From an uncultured Bacteroidales bacterium (GTDB lineage: Bacteria > Bacteroidota > Bacteroidia > Bacteroidales > Bacteroidaceae), in the NCBI GenBank assembly GCA_902788315.1, contig CADAJS010000001.1:235962-293351 (forward strand): 57,390 nt of DNA, given 5' to 3'. The notes under the pieces are model-generated. The model searched no databases and had not been told where the DNA came from. It saw nothing but the letters and a program-made list of their open reading frames with translations. A program made the translations under genes and the position numbers. Each line of letters opens with the position of its first letter. The stretch's first letter is position 1. This document shows positions 18,259 through 27,338 of this stretch, piece by piece.

Positions 18259-19626
18259 CTACAGGTCGCTCAAATCAAACTGGAAGATGGAGTTGCCGGC
18301 ATTGAGCGCCACGAAGAGATTGCCTATCCACGCCGTCTGCACGATGGGCTGCTTGAAATGGAGCTTGACATGCCCGGCGGCATCCACTATCCAGTAGTCA
18401 TAGCCGCTGTGGATGCAGTAGCTGTCGGAACCCAACTGCCGTTCAATGACATAGAGGTTTTCGATGTCCGCGCCCTCGCCGGACAATTCATTATAGGTCA
18501 GCGTGAGCGGCGTGAATGTATCTCCGGCTTTGTCTTTCAGAAAAGAAAGTGCCTGTGTCGAGGGTTGGAAGTCATAGAGTTTCTTTCCCGACTGCCTGTC
18601 ATAAGCCATCGCATAGGCCTTCGTGTCTTCCACCTGGTTCCCCTCATAGTCATTCCCCACGCCATAATTGACGTAGAACAACGTGTCGGCCTCGATGGAG
18701 ATGCTCGACATGGACGAGGTCTGGGGCAGCGTAGTCTGCCAGAGGGGCGTCAGATGCGTATCCAGACACCAGAGCTGCGTGCGGTCGGCATAGTAGATAC
18801 GCCCGTCCTGGTTCAGGATGTTCGACGAGAGCCCATGTAGCATATTCTTCACTGGATGGGCGCCGGTCCAGAAATTGGCGCCCAAGTAATACGCCGTGTA
18901 GCCCCCTCGCGTGGCGGCAAGCAGGGCACCACCTATCAGTCCTCCCAGTGCAGCCCCTATCACCGCATTCTGGTACGACTTGTCCACGGGCTTGTAGGCC
19001 GTTCGCGTGTTGAGCACATTCATCTCGCCCGTGCGGGGACTGATGCTGCCCAGCTGGTCGGAGGCGAGAATCAGGCGGCCGTCTTCGGTGTGCAATACAT
19101 CGTTCAGCCCGTTCCAGTGGGCCATTTTCCCTTTCCAGCGCTGCTTGCCGTCGGCCAGGCTCACGCCTACAAGGTCCTTCGACGACGCCTTCTTGGCGCC
19201 AATGAGCATGCCGCTCTCCTCATCGCAATAGAAGGGGCAGAAACTGCTCTCCCACACCCGGCGCCCGTCGTCATCGATCAGCATGGTCGTTTTGTCGGCC
19301 TGCAGCACCACGCCTTGCGACGTCATCACATAGTGGTCCGTGGCAAAGTCGAAATCGCTCACCCAGCACAGCCTACGCTCCAGCACGTCGTAGAGGCCCA
19401 GTTCTCCGAATCCTTCGCCTGCCTTCTCCACGAAGTTCAGACACATCTGTGGCTTGCCGGGCATCACGTCAAAGCGCTCGATACGCTTGTCGAAATGGTG
19501 TTCCTCGGTCCACAGCTCCGTACCGTCGGGTCGCACGCCCACCAGCAGCGAGTCGCGCGCAGCCTGTCCTGCCAACACTTGCATGGCGAGAATCAGCGCC
19601 AGCATCAGTCTCTCTTTTCCGTTCAT
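18259..19626 (-). CDS. Exported PQQ-like beta-propeller protein
   Basis: 455 residues with an N-terminal signal sequence (LMLALILAMQVLAGQAA). The body has repeated blades of the PQQ/WD type: DSLLVGVRPDGTELWTEEHH, VVLQADKTTMLIDDDGRRVW, VGVSLADGKQRWKGKMAHWN, RIYYADRTQLWCLDTHLTPL and AYAMAYDRQSGKKLYDFQPS. Inside is an unusual glycine/alanine-rich segment (VIGAALGGLIGGALLAATRG, about residues 222-241) that could be a membrane hairpin or glycine zipper. No enzyme motif is evident. A scaffolding or sensing role outside the cytoplasm is possible. Confidence 0.65.
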   Translation of the reverse strand: MNGKERLMLALILAMQVLAGQAARDSLLVGVRPDGTELWTEEHHFDKRIERFDVMPGKPQMCLNFVEKAGEGFGELGLYDVLERRLCWVSDFDFATDHYVMTSQGVVLQADKTTMLIDDDGRRVWESSFCPFYCDEESGMLIGAKKASSKDLVGVSLADGKQRWKGKMAHWNGLNDVLHTEDGRLILASDQLGSISPRTGEMNVLNTRTAYKPVDKSYQNAVIGAALGGLIGGALLAATRGGYTAYYLGANFWTGAHPVKNMLHGLSSNILNQDGRIYYADRTQLWCLDTHLTPLWQTTLPQTSSMSSISIEADTLFYVNYGVGNDYEGNQVEDTKAYAMAYDRQSGKKLYDFQPSTQALSFLKDKAGDTFTPLTLTYNELSGEGADIENLYVIERQLGSDSYCIHSGYDYWIVDAAGHVKLHFKQPIVQTAWIGNLFVALNAGNSIFQFDLSDL

Positions 19627-19656
19627 CGTATAATTGTTTTATCCGTTATCACGCTG

Positions 19657-19664
19657 CAAAGTTA
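19657..19664 (-). promoter_or_regulatory. -7 element for the propeller gene
   Basis: Minus-strand TAACTTTG ends 30 bases before the ATG at 19626. CTTG at about 20 bp upstream is a weak -33 candidate. Confidence 0.5.
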
Positions 19665-19727
19665 TTCTTTTCCCACGGAATAGGCAAGAAAATGGCACTT
19701 AATTGCTGTGGAAACGGTGAAAAGTCG

Positions 19728-19735
19728 TAACTTTA
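19728..19735 (+). promoter_or_regulatory. -7 element for tcdA
   Basis: TAACTTTA, one base off TAnnTTTG, lies 42 bases before the tcdA ATG in the short divergent gap. Confidence 0.45.
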
Positions 19736-19777
19736 CACCGCTTTAACAACCGAAGTAACAAACGCGAGGCATTGACT

Positions 19778-20518
19778 ATGGAAACGGGAAAAGAGATATT
19801 CCAGCGCACAGAGCTGCTGCTGGGCACGGAGACGATGGAGCGCATCGCGCAGTGTCGAGTCATCCTATTCGGCGTGGGCGGTGTGGGCTCGTGGTGTGCC
19901 GAGAGCCTCATCCGCAGCGGCATCGGCCACCTGACCATCGTGGACAACGACCTGGTGTGTGCCAGCAATGTGAACCGCCAACTGATGGCCACCACCCGTA
20001 CCATCGGGCAGCCCAAGGTGGAGGTGCTGCGCGAGCGACTGCTGGACATCAATCCCTCGGCACGCATCGAGGCTCGGCACGAGATTTACACTCGCGAGAC
20101 GGCCGGCGACTTCCAACTTGACGCCTACGACTACATCATCGACGCCATCGACTCGCTGGAGCATAAGTGCCACCTGATCCTGCACGCCTGCCGCATGCAC
20201 GGCCGCCTGTTCTCCAGCATGGGAGCGGCGCTGAAGATGGATCCCACAGCCATCCGCGTGGCCGAGTTCTGGCGGGTGGAGGGCTGCCCGCTGGCCCGCG
20301 CCCTACGCAACCGCATGAAGCGCGACCACACGTTCCCTGCCCGCAAGTTCCAATGCGTCTTTAGTCCCGAGGTGCTGCCCAACAAAGGTGCCACGCCCGA
20401 CGGGCAGAGCGTGGTGGAGGGCAAGCGCATCAATGGCACGCTGTGCCACGCCACCGCCATCTTCGGCTTCACCCTGGCCGGACTCGTAATACAGGACATC
20501 ACGCAGGAAAGGAAATAG
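19778..20518 (+). CDS. tcdA: tRNA threonylcarbamoyladenosine dehydratase (TcdA/CsdL)
   Basis: 246 residues from ATG 19778. It is an E1-like ThiF-fold enzyme that uses ATP to cyclise t6A37 of tRNA to ct6A. The nucleotide-binding loop VILFGVGGVGSWCAESLIRS, the DND motif in LTIVDNDLVCASNVNRQL, the aspartates in YDYIIDAIDSLEHK and the family stretch MGAALKMDPTAIRVA are present. Typical lengths are 240-270. A TTG two codons upstream is possible but less likely. It stands alone, with a repeat array after its stop. Confidence 0.92.
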   Translation: METGKEIFQRTELLLGTETMERIAQCRVILFGVGGVGSWCAESLIRSGIGHLTIVDNDLVCASNVNRQLMATTRTIGQPKVEVLRERLLDINPSARIEARHEIYTRETAGDFQLDAYDYIIDAIDSLEHKCHLILHACRMHGRLFSSMGAALKMDPTAIRVAEFWRVEGCPLARALRNRMKRDHTFPARKFQCVFSPEVLPNKGATPDGQSVVEGKRINGTLCHATAIFGFTLAGLVIQDITQERK

Positions 20519-20868
20519 TATTTTTCCTTACAAAACAGCTCGCACAGATTCACGCAAAGTGCAACAGAGTCGGGAGCAACGTGCTCCGGGAGCCGACGGA
20601 ACACGCTCCATCGGCTCATGGAACACGTTCCATCGGCCGTCATAACGTGCGACATTTCGTCAAACGGAAGCAAACCTACGCGAACTCGGAATTTCGCAAA
20701 TTTTCCAACTAACTGGAAATCAATAACGCAAAACGCAAGAAGCCCGCTTTTTCAGCCGTTTTTGCCCGAAAAAAGCCCGTTTTTCGACAAAAAAAGGTGC
20801 CCATCGAGAATGCGGAAGTCGAGGCCGGCTAACGGATTTCCTTACAATACCGTCATCAACGACAACGA
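20519..20868. other. Intergenic region between tcdA and the exonuclease-like gene
   Basis: 350 bases between converging genes. Besides the 22-bp array the second half is rich in poly-C and poly-A/T stretches: GCCCG segments at 20746-20793 and TTTTT and AAAAAAA runs. These could form weak hairpins but give no single clean terminator. No plausible coding frame was found. Confidence 0.5.
20554..20663. repeat. 22-bp-period intergenic array, locus B
   Basis: Five 22-bp units start at 20554, 20576, 20598, 20620 and 20642; weaker units in the same phase may flank them at 20532, 20664 and 20686. The best conserved pair starts GGAACACGCTCCATCGGC and GGAACACGTTCCATCGGC. Dyads vary together: GGAGCA/TGCTCC at 20573-20587 and GGAAC/GTTCC at 20620-20631. 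The region lies between convergent tcdA and the exonuclease-like gene. Confidence 0.7.
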
Positions 20869-21846
20869 CTATTTTCCCCCTCCGCCCCCAGGAGAAGGAC
20901 TGGAGATGGAGCATATCACCGGCAGATGGTCGCTGTAGCCGCCCTTGTATATCGGCCCCAGGAAGGTGCGCGCAGGGCGTCCCTTCTCGTCAAGCATGAA
21001 GGGGAATGCCACCACGCGGGCCGGCGCATCCATTCGCGCCTGCAGCGCGGGGCTGCACAGCATGTGGTCCAGGAAGCTCCAGCGACCCTGATAGACATAC
21101 GTGCCGCGCGCCCGACGCATCGCCTTTCCACGCGGCATCAGACTCACGAGGGGCGGGCAGAGCCGACGGAAAATGCGGTCGCCGGCCTCACTGTTGAAGT
21201 CTCCCATCACCAGCAGGGGGCGCCCGGAGAGCGAATCGACCGTCTGTCGCAGCCGCTCCACGGCCAGCTGCCGATGGAGACCGCTCCCCCGCCGGTTGCC
21301 GGCACGGCTGGGCAGATGGACCACCAGGATGTGCAACGTGTCGCCGGGAGCCACCTCGCCCGTGGCGTAGAGCAAATCGCGCGTAGGGCGGAAGCCGTTT
21401 TCCCGCGAGGGGATGCCCACGGCATGCCACCCCGTCAGTCGGAACCGCTCGGGCTGATAGAGCAGGGCCACGTCAACGCCGCGCTCGTCGGGGCTGTCGG
21501 TCATCACATAGCGGTAGCCTGCCTGGCGCAGGGGGCTGCGGCGCGTTAGGTCGCGCAGGACCGAGTCGTTCTCCACCTCGGCCAGCCCCACCAGCATGGG
21601 CCAGTCGCCCTCGGCATCGGCCACGGCGGCCAGCGTGCGCGACAGGGCATCCAGTTTCCGCCAATAGCGCCACGGCGACCATCCGCGTTCGGCATCGGGC
21701 AGAAACTCCTGGTCGTGCTTCAGCGTGTCGTGGCGGCAGTCGAAGAGGTTCTCGACATTCCAGAACATACAGGCCCGTTGCGCCGGCTGACCCTTGCCGA
21801 GAAGCGGCAAAAGGAGGAATAGCAGTATGAGACACAGGCGCGACAT
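20869..21846 (-). CDS. Secreted endonuclease/exonuclease/phosphatase-family protein
   Basis: 325 residues with a signal peptide (MSRLCLILLFLLLPLLGKGQ). The EEP fold shows FWNVENLFDCRHD (Asn of motif I), VGLAEVENDSVL (catalytic Glu), ILVVHLPSRAGNRRG, LLVMGDFNSEAGDRIF (GDFN motif), FLDHMLCSP and GGYSDHLPVIC (catalytic SDH). All Mg-binding and catalytic residues appear intact. A secreted nuclease or phosphodiesterase is likely. A poly-glycine tail (SPSPGGGGGK) ends the protein. It starts 3 bases after the YgjP-like gene stop. Confidence 0.87.
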   Translation of the reverse strand: MSRLCLILLFLLLPLLGKGQPAQRACMFWNVENLFDCRHDTLKHDQEFLPDAERGWSPWRYWRKLDALSRTLAAVADAEGDWPMLVGLAEVENDSVLRDLTRRSPLRQAGYRYVMTDSPDERGVDVALLYQPERFRLTGWHAVGIPSRENGFRPTRDLLYATGEVAPGDTLHILVVHLPSRAGNRRGSGLHRQLAVERLRQTVDSLSGRPLLVMGDFNSEAGDRIFRRLCPPLVSLMPRGKAMRRARGTYVYQGRWSFLDHMLCSPALQARMDAPARVVAFPFMLDEKGRPARTFLGPIYKGGYSDHLPVICSISSPSPGGGGGK

Positions 21847-21849
21847 GGG

Positions 21850-22578
21850 CTACAGGATCGTGAAGATATTGGTATCGAAGCGTTTCAACTCGGCCTCGTA
21901 TTCTGCCTCCCGGCCTCCGACAGCCTCGTCCAGCAGGGCGTGGAAGCGCGGGCTGTGGTTCATCTCGACGAGGTGGGTCAGCTCGTGCTGCATTACGAGA
22001 TCCTGCAGATGGTGCGGCAGGAGCAGGAGATAGAGGCTCAGGTTGATGTTTCCGCGCGAGCTGCAGCTGCCCCATCGGCCCCGTGTCTTGTGGATGCTCA
22101 TGGATCGGTAAACAAGGCCACGCGCACGAGCCATCTCCCCCAGACGTGGAGCGAAGAACACACGCGCATGCTGGCGAAGGCTTTCCTCGATAGCGTTCAC
22201 AAGCCAGCGCTGTACGTCGCCGGACGAGAAATCCGTCCCCGCAGGGTAGTAACATGTGAGCGAGCCACGCTGCTGGCGCACCGTCATGCGCGGCACGCGG
22301 GCCTCCTCGCTGTGGAAGGTGAAGTCGGGCGTGTCGATGCGGAAGTCAGGCGCCACCATGTGCTGCGCTTCGCGCTCCCGGGCCCGCCGCAACAGCTGCA
22401 GCAGGCGCGGCCGCATCTCGTCCACCGCACGAAGCATGTCGTGCAGCGAGGCAGAGGCAGGCGCCGTGACCACGAGCTGGCCGTCACGGACACGGAAGGT
22501 GAACCGCCGAGCCCGGACATTTGTCCGCACGATAATCATGCCCAGCTCGCGGTCGTTCAACGCAGCATTCGGTTTCAC
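21850..22578 (-). CDS. YgjP-like zinc metallopeptidase domain protein
   Basis: 242 residues, cytoplasmic. The C-terminal part holds the zinc motif VMQHELTHLVEMNHSPRFHA (HExxH-like HELTH, then a downstream His), preceded by the family segment WGSCSSRGNINLSLYLLLLP. The family (M48-related, once DUF45, also called UTP pyrophosphatase-like) is usually 225-250 residues. The substrate is unclear. It starts 3 bases after the DUF1349 stop and is followed at 3 bases by the exonuclease gene, so the three form one transcript. Confidence 0.87.
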   Translation of the reverse strand: MKPNAALNDRELGMIIVRTNVRARRFTFRVRDGQLVVTAPASASLHDMLRAVDEMRPRLLQLLRRAREREAQHMVAPDFRIDTPDFTFHSEEARVPRMTVRQQRGSLTCYYPAGTDFSSGDVQRWLVNAIEESLRQHARVFFAPRLGEMARARGLVYRSMSIHKTRGRWGSCSSRGNINLSLYLLLLPHHLQDLVMQHELTHLVEMNHSPRFHALLDEAVGGREAEYEAELKRFDTNIFTIL

Positions 22579-22581
22579 GCT

Positions 22582-23232
22582 CTACTTGTGTTTCTCCAGC
22601 CATTCCAGGCGGCGCTGGTCGGGCAGATGCTTTATCTGGAAATGCTCGAAACGCGCCTTGAATCCCTCGCCGTCGGGGCTGGCAGCCGTCATGCCCACCA
22701 TGATGGGCGTGTTGTCCTGCATCCAGCAGTTGCGCATCATCGTGTATTCCTTGTCGTCGAAGGAGTAGAATATCTCCACCGCATCCAGGCGGCGCACAGC
22801 CTTGATCCACACGAAGGGGACGGGCTTGTCTATCTTGATGACACTCCAGTCGCTCGTATGGTGGGTGACTACGGCGCTGAGGTTATACTTCCCATCGACG
22901 TACTCGATGCCCGTCTTGATATAGTTCTCCTTGTCGATGCGCAGCATCAGTCCGGCCTGGTCGAAGCGCACTTTGTAGTCGCCCGAGATTTTCACCTTCA
23001 CCTCGAACTCGCCGCCGCGGGTGGTGTAGAGGAAGGGGCCGTCGTCCACCGTAAAGCCGTAGTGGGAGATGCGCCAGAAGTCGCTGTGGGGCGTCACGTC
23101 CATCGTGAGCACGCCGTCGCGCGTCTCCCAGTGTTCCGGTTCGTTGAACCACTGCATGCGTTCCAGTGTCTGTGCCGTGCCGGCAAAGGTGGCAACCAGC
23201 ACGGCGGAGAGGGTCAGAAAAATTCTTTTCAT
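22582..23232 (-). CDS. Secreted DUF1349 (concanavalin-like) protein
   Basis: 216 residues with a signal peptide (MKRIFLTLSAVLVATFAGTAQ). The rest is a DUF1349 lectin-like beta-sandwich: WRISHYGFTVDDGPFLYTTR, FDQAGLMLRIDKENYIKTGI, IEYVDGKYNLSAVVTHHTSD and VGMTAASPDGEGFKARFEHF. Related proteins are often called regulation of enolase protein 1. A carbohydrate-binding role is plausible but unproved. First gene of a minus-strand trio, with a full promoter upstream. Confidence 0.8.
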   Translation of the reverse strand: MKRIFLTLSAVLVATFAGTAQTLERMQWFNEPEHWETRDGVLTMDVTPHSDFWRISHYGFTVDDGPFLYTTRGGEFEVKVKISGDYKVRFDQAGLMLRIDKENYIKTGIEYVDGKYNLSAVVTHHTSDWSVIKIDKPVPFVWIKAVRRLDAVEIFYSFDDKEYTMMRNCWMQDNTPIMVGMTAASPDGEGFKARFEHFQIKHLPDQRRLEWLEKHK

Positions 23233-23264
23233 GTCGTTTGTGCTTTTTAATATTAATTCAGCTG

Positions 23265-23296
23265 CAAAAGTAATGCAAACCTACGACATGGGCAAA
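23265..23296 (-). promoter_or_regulatory. Promoter for the DUF1349 trio
   Basis: Minus-strand TTTG (23293-23296) is followed after 20 bp by TACTTTTG (23265-23272). The ATG is 32 bases downstream. Confidence 0.6.
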
Positions 23297-23545
23297 GAAA
23301 AGCACAAGTTTTCGCCGGACGGGCCACCAAGAAATGCTCCGCTCCCCTACGGGAGGGGCAAGGACCTTCTCCCTGACATAGTGAAGGATCCGACTACGAC
23401 TGGGCTGGCTTTTAGGGCATTCTTTGCAATTACAGACACGGCCTTTTCCCATTTCGCGCAACAAATGCAGGGACTTTTTGTGACAAATCGCGACGAATAA
23501 TGCACAGGAAGGGGGAAAACGGCGCGGTGTTTCAAGAAAAAGTAG
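23297..23545. other. Divergent intergenic region
   Basis: Between the DUF1349 promoter and the -7 box of the plus-strand lipoprotein there are about 250 bases with no convincing gene. CTCCCCTACGGGAGGGG at 23343-23358 is a short stem-loop candidate. An open frame across the region (23258-23755, minus) has no recognisable features. Confidence 0.4.
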
Positions 23546-23553
23546 TACCTTTG
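23546..23553 (+). promoter_or_regulatory. -7 element for the six-hairpin lipoprotein gene
   Basis: TACCTTTG, a perfect box, lies 25 bases before the ATG at 23579. No clear -33 TTTG is present. Confidence 0.55.
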
Positions 23554-23578
23554 CAACGGAATTACACAAACACCTACT

Positions 23579-25522
23579 ATGAAGCATCCTCGGCACACAC
23601 TCTGCCTCGCCGCCCTGGCGTGCATACTCGTGCTGGCATCGTGCCATCACACATCGGCATATCGCTGGGAAAACCGGGAATCGGGCAAAGTCCTGACCCA
23701 CGAGAACGAACTCCTGGGAACGCTGACCGTGACGACAACCGACGGCCTGTCGCATTCAGAGAAGATTCAGGCCATCGACTCGCTCACCTTCTGTCTGACC
23801 TGCACGTTCAAGGCACAGCGCAACCTGGACTCCGCCCGCCTGCAGATAACCTTTGCCCACGCCTCGGCAAGCGACTTCTGGATGGTTCCCGCCGTGTCCT
23901 ACAACGGCAACAACTGGGGTCGGGGGCACGAACCCAAGGGGGCTCAGGAGAACGGCCAATGGCGCACCATATCCTACCGCCGCACCGCCATCCCAGGCGC
24001 TATCTACTCGGAGGGCACACAGTATGCCTTTGCTACATGGAGCGATACGCCTCAGCAGGAGCGCGAGGCCTATGCATGTTCCGTACAGCCCGACGAGAGC
24101 GAGACACGCCACTGCTATATCTGGCCAGAGGAGGAAATGCCCTCCACCTATGCCGGCCGCGACCGCTTCGCCCCCGGATGGTGCAAGGCTGTCCCGCTAA
24201 AGAAGGGAGAGACTCTCACCAAGACCATCTACCTGTGCATCACGCCACGGCTGGCCGAACATGCAGCCATGCGCGGCTTCCTGAAGAGGGCATGGGATAT
24301 GGCCCCAAAAGTGAAGCCCAAGATCTACTCGGCAGAAAAGCTCTGGGAGTTGGGCATACGGTATGCAAAGGAGTCGCTCTGGACGGAGGACGGCGACTTC
24401 CGAGGCTTCAGCATCGGCCTGCTGCCATCCGATGACGGCAAGTGGTTCCAGCGCCGGGGAGGCAAATACGAGATAGGCTGGTGCGGGCAGAATGCCTCCT
24501 ATGCCATTTCCTTACTGCACGACTATCTGAAGAACGGATCCCAAGAGTCGTTGGAGAAGGGCATGGCCACACTGGATACGTGGGCTCGCTGCTCGCTGCC
24601 CAACGGTCTCTTCACCGTGCGCTATGACAACCCGAATGGCCCCATTGACGCCTGTAACCTGGGAGTGGCGGCCGCCAACTTCTTTGAAGCACACGACGTG
24701 GCCGCCCAATGCGGCTTCGACCGTCCCGGATATGACAGTCTGGCTTATCGCATCTGCGACTTTGTGATGAACGACCAACAGCCCGACGGCGGCTATGCCA
24801 AAGGATGGCACCCCAACGGCGAAAGCATCTATCGCGAGGGCACCACAGGCTGCTTCGTGGTCCCGGCCATGCTGGAGGCCTATCGACGCAGCGGCAATAA
24901 GGCATATCTTACGTCGGCCCAAAGGGCATACCACTACTACCTTGCCGGGCTGAAACGCGACGGCTTCACCACAGCCGGGGCGCTGGACACATGGTGCATC
25001 GACAAAGAGTCCTCCATGGCCCTGCTGCGCTCGGCCATGCGGTTCCATAGCCTGACGGGAGAGCCCGAATACCTGGAGGACGCTCTCGCCGTATCGAATT
25101 ACCTGTCCACATGGCTTTGGCACTATGACGAAAAGTACCCCGAGGACGACGACTTCACCATTTACGACTATCATACGTTCGGTGCCACGGCTGTCTCCGT
25201 GCAACACAACCACCTGGACCCCTACGCGCTGCTGTGGGTGGCGGACTGGGTGGAACTTTCCGCACTGACGGGTGATAGCCAGTGGAGAGAGAAAGCCGAG
25301 GCTATATGGCACAACGGAAACCAGCTGGTATCAGACGGCACACTGGAAATCAACGGTCGGCAACGGCCTGCCGGAGCACAGAACGAGGCTTACTTCGAGT
25401 GCCAGTGGGGATTCCAGCCGGGCGAGGAAGTCCACCGTATCAACAACTGGCTGGTGGCATGGCCCGGCGCATTCCGGCTTGAAACGCTGAGAAGGCTGCC
25501 GCCCGACGTGAAGTTTGAATAA
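23579..25522 (+). CDS. Lipoprotein with six-hairpin-glycosidase-like domain
   Basis: 647 residues. A lipoprotein signal peptide ends in the lipobox LASC (Cys near 22). Residues about 30-230 look like a beta-rich N-terminal domain. From about 250 onward the sequence has helical pairs of an (alpha/alpha)6 toroid: YAKESLWTEDGDFRGFSIGL, NASYAISLLHDYLKNGSQES, DQQPDGGYAKGWHPNGESIY, TTGCFVVPAMLEAYRRSGNK and NEAYFECQWGFQPGEEVHRI. This layout suits glycoside hydrolases or lyases of the six-hairpin superfamily. The exact family and catalytic acids cannot be named. It lies 31 bases before lysS. Confidence 0.65.
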   Translation: MKHPRHTLCLAALACILVLASCHHTSAYRWENRESGKVLTHENELLGTLTVTTTDGLSHSEKIQAIDSLTFCLTCTFKAQRNLDSARLQITFAHASASDFWMVPAVSYNGNNWGRGHEPKGAQENGQWRTISYRRTAIPGAIYSEGTQYAFATWSDTPQQEREAYACSVQPDESETRHCYIWPEEEMPSTYAGRDRFAPGWCKAVPLKKGETLTKTIYLCITPRLAEHAAMRGFLKRAWDMAPKVKPKIYSAEKLWELGIRYAKESLWTEDGDFRGFSIGLLPSDDGKWFQRRGGKYEIGWCGQNASYAISLLHDYLKNGSQESLEKGMATLDTWARCSLPNGLFTVRYDNPNGPIDACNLGVAAANFFEAHDVAAQCGFDRPGYDSLAYRICDFVMNDQQPDGGYAKGWHPNGESIYREGTTGCFVVPAMLEAYRRSGNKAYLTSAQRAYHYYLAGLKRDGFTTAGALDTWCIDKESSMALLRSAMRFHSLTGEPEYLEDALAVSNYLSTWLWHYDEKYPEDDDFTIYDYHTFGATAVSVQHNHLDPYALLWVADWVELSALTGDSQWREKAEAIWHNGNQLVSDGTLEINGRQRPAGAQNEAYFECQWGFQPGEEVHRINNWLVAWPGAFRLETLRRLPPDVKFE

Positions 25523-25553
25523 TAACGGAGAAAAGAAACACATAATACACAAG

Positions 25554-27338
25554 ATGGCAAACATGAATATTCTGGAGCTGAGCGAACAGGAAATCGTTCG
25601 CCGCAATAACCTGCAGCAGCTGCGCGACCTGGGCATCGACCCGTATCCCGCTGCCGAGTATCCCGTAACGGCGTGGAGTGCCGACATCATCAAGGACTTC
25701 GTGGACCTGCCCGTTGTGGGAAAGGACGAGGAGGGCAACGACGTGCGCGAGACCGCCACGCCGGAGAATAGCCCCGTGGTAAGCGTGGCAGGCCGCATCA
25801 TGAGCAAGAGCATCATGGGCAAGGCTGCATTTGCAAAGTTGCAGGACAGCAAGGGCAGGATTCAAGTCTATGTACAGCGCGACGCTATCTGCCCCGGCGA
25901 GAACAAGGACCTCTATAACATTGTATTCAAGAAGTGTCTCGACTTGGGCGACTTCATCGGCGTGAAGGGCTACGTGTTCCGCACCAAGACGGGCGAAATC
26001 AGCGTCCACGTAATGGAACTGACCGTCCTGAGCAAGAGTCTGAAGCCGCTGCCCGTGGTGAAGACGGACGCCGAGGGAAATGTCTATGACTCGTTTGACG
26101 ACCCCGAGCTGCGCTACCGCCAGCGCTATGTGGACCTCATCGTGAATGCAGGCGTGAAGGAGACGTTCCTCAAGCGTGCCACCATCATCCGCACCATGCG
26201 CCGCATCCTGGACGATGCAGGGTATACAGAGGTCGATACGCCCATCCTGCAGAGCATTGCAGGCGGTGCCTCGGCCCGTCCCTTCATTACGCACTTTAAC
26301 GCTCTGAACCAGGACATGTACATGCGCATCGCCACGGAGCTCTACCTGAAGCGCCTTATCGTGGGCGGCTTCGAAGGGGTCTATGAGATGGGCAAGAACT
26401 TCCGCAACGAAGGCATGGACAAGACGCACAACCCCGAGTTTACCTGCATGGAACTCTACGTCAGCTACAAGGACCTGCTTTGGGGAATGACGTTCACCGA
26501 GAAGATGCTCGAACAAATCTGCATTGCAGTGAACGGCAAGCCCGAGGTGGAGATTGACGGAAAGGTTATCTCGTTCCGTGCACCCTTCCGCCGCCTGCCC
26601 ATCCTCGACGCCATCAAGGAGAAGACGGGCTTCGACTGCGAGAAGAAGACAGAGGAAGAAATCCGCGCTTTCTGTAAGGAGAAAGGCATGGAGGTGGACG
26701 AGACCATGGGCAAGGGAAAGCTCATCGATGAACTCTTCGGTGAGTTCTGCGAAGGCTCGTTCATCCAGCCCACCTTCATCACAGACTATCCCGTGGAGAT
26801 GTCGCCCCTGACGAAGATGCATCGCTCGAAGCCGGGTCTCACCGAGCGTTTCGAGTTGATGGTGAACGGCAAGGAGCTGGCCAATGCCTATAGCGAGCTG
26901 AACGACCCCATCGATCAGGAGGAACGCTTCAAGGAGCAGATGCGACTGGCACAGAAGGGCGACGACGAAGCCATGATTATCGACCACGACTTCCTGCGTG
27001 CACTGCAGTATGGCATGCCCCCCACTTTTGGCATCGGCATCGGCATCGACCGCCTCGTGATGCTCCTGACCGGCAAGTTTGCCATCGGCGAGGTGATGCT
27101 CTTCCCGCAGATGAAGCCCGAGGTAAAGGCACCGCGCGACAAGGACGAGGCCTTCCTTGCCCTGGGCATTCCTCAGGACATCATCCCCATCCTGCGCAAG
27201 GCGGGCTACAACCTAGTCTCCACCCTGCACGATGTAAACCCGGCCAAACTGCAGCAGCAGATTATCGAGATCGTCAAGAAGTACAAGCTGGACGTGGAGC
27301 GCCCCTCACAGGACGCCATAGCCGAGTGGGTGAAATAG
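25554..27338 (+). CDS. lysS: Lysyl-tRNA synthetase, class II
   Basis: 594 residues from ATG 25554 (MANMNILELSEQEIVRRNNL); the ATG at 25563 (MNILELS) is also plausible and matches the start of other Bacteroidales LysS. The anticodon-binding OB fold (VAGRIMSKSIMGKAAFAKLQ, DSKGRIQVYVQRD) precedes the class II core with motif 1 in YRQRYVDLIVN, motif 2 in FRNEGMDKTHNPEFTCMELY, and motif 3 in FGIGIGIDRLVMLLTGK. Length is longer than in E. coli (about 505), as is normal in Bacteroidetes, because of a C-terminal extension. Confidence 0.96.
   Translation: MANMNILELSEQEIVRRNNLQQLRDLGIDPYPAAEYPVTAWSADIIKDFVDLPVVGKDEEGNDVRETATPENSPVVSVAGRIMSKSIMGKAAFAKLQDSKGRIQVYVQRDAICPGENKDLYNIVFKKCLDLGDFIGVKGYVFRTKTGEISVHVMELTVLSKSLKPLPVVKTDAEGNVYDSFDDPELRYRQRYVDLIVNAGVKETFLKRATIIRTMRRILDDAGYTEVDTPILQSIAGGASARPFITHFNALNQDMYMRIATELYLKRLIVGGFEGVYEMGKNFRNEGMDKTHNPEFTCMELYVSYKDLLWGMTFTEKMLEQICIAVNGKPEVEIDGKVISFRAPFRRLPILDAIKEKTGFDCEKKTEEEIRAFCKEKGMEVDETMGKGKLIDELFGEFCEGSFIQPTFITDYPVEMSPLTKMHRSKPGLTERFELMVNGKELANAYSELNDPIDQEERFKEQMRLAQKGDDEAMIIDHDFLRALQYGMPPTFGIGIGIDRLVMLLTGKFAIGEVMLFPQMKPEVKAPRDKDEAFLALGIPQDIIPILRKAGYNLVSTLHDVNPAKLQQQIIEIVKKYKLDVERPSQDAIAEWVK

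Noticed and set aside
25440..26987. Minus-strand open frame (515 codons) opposite lysS
   Set aside because: Antisense to lysyl-tRNA synthetase with all class II motifs. The length is a by-product of high GC content.
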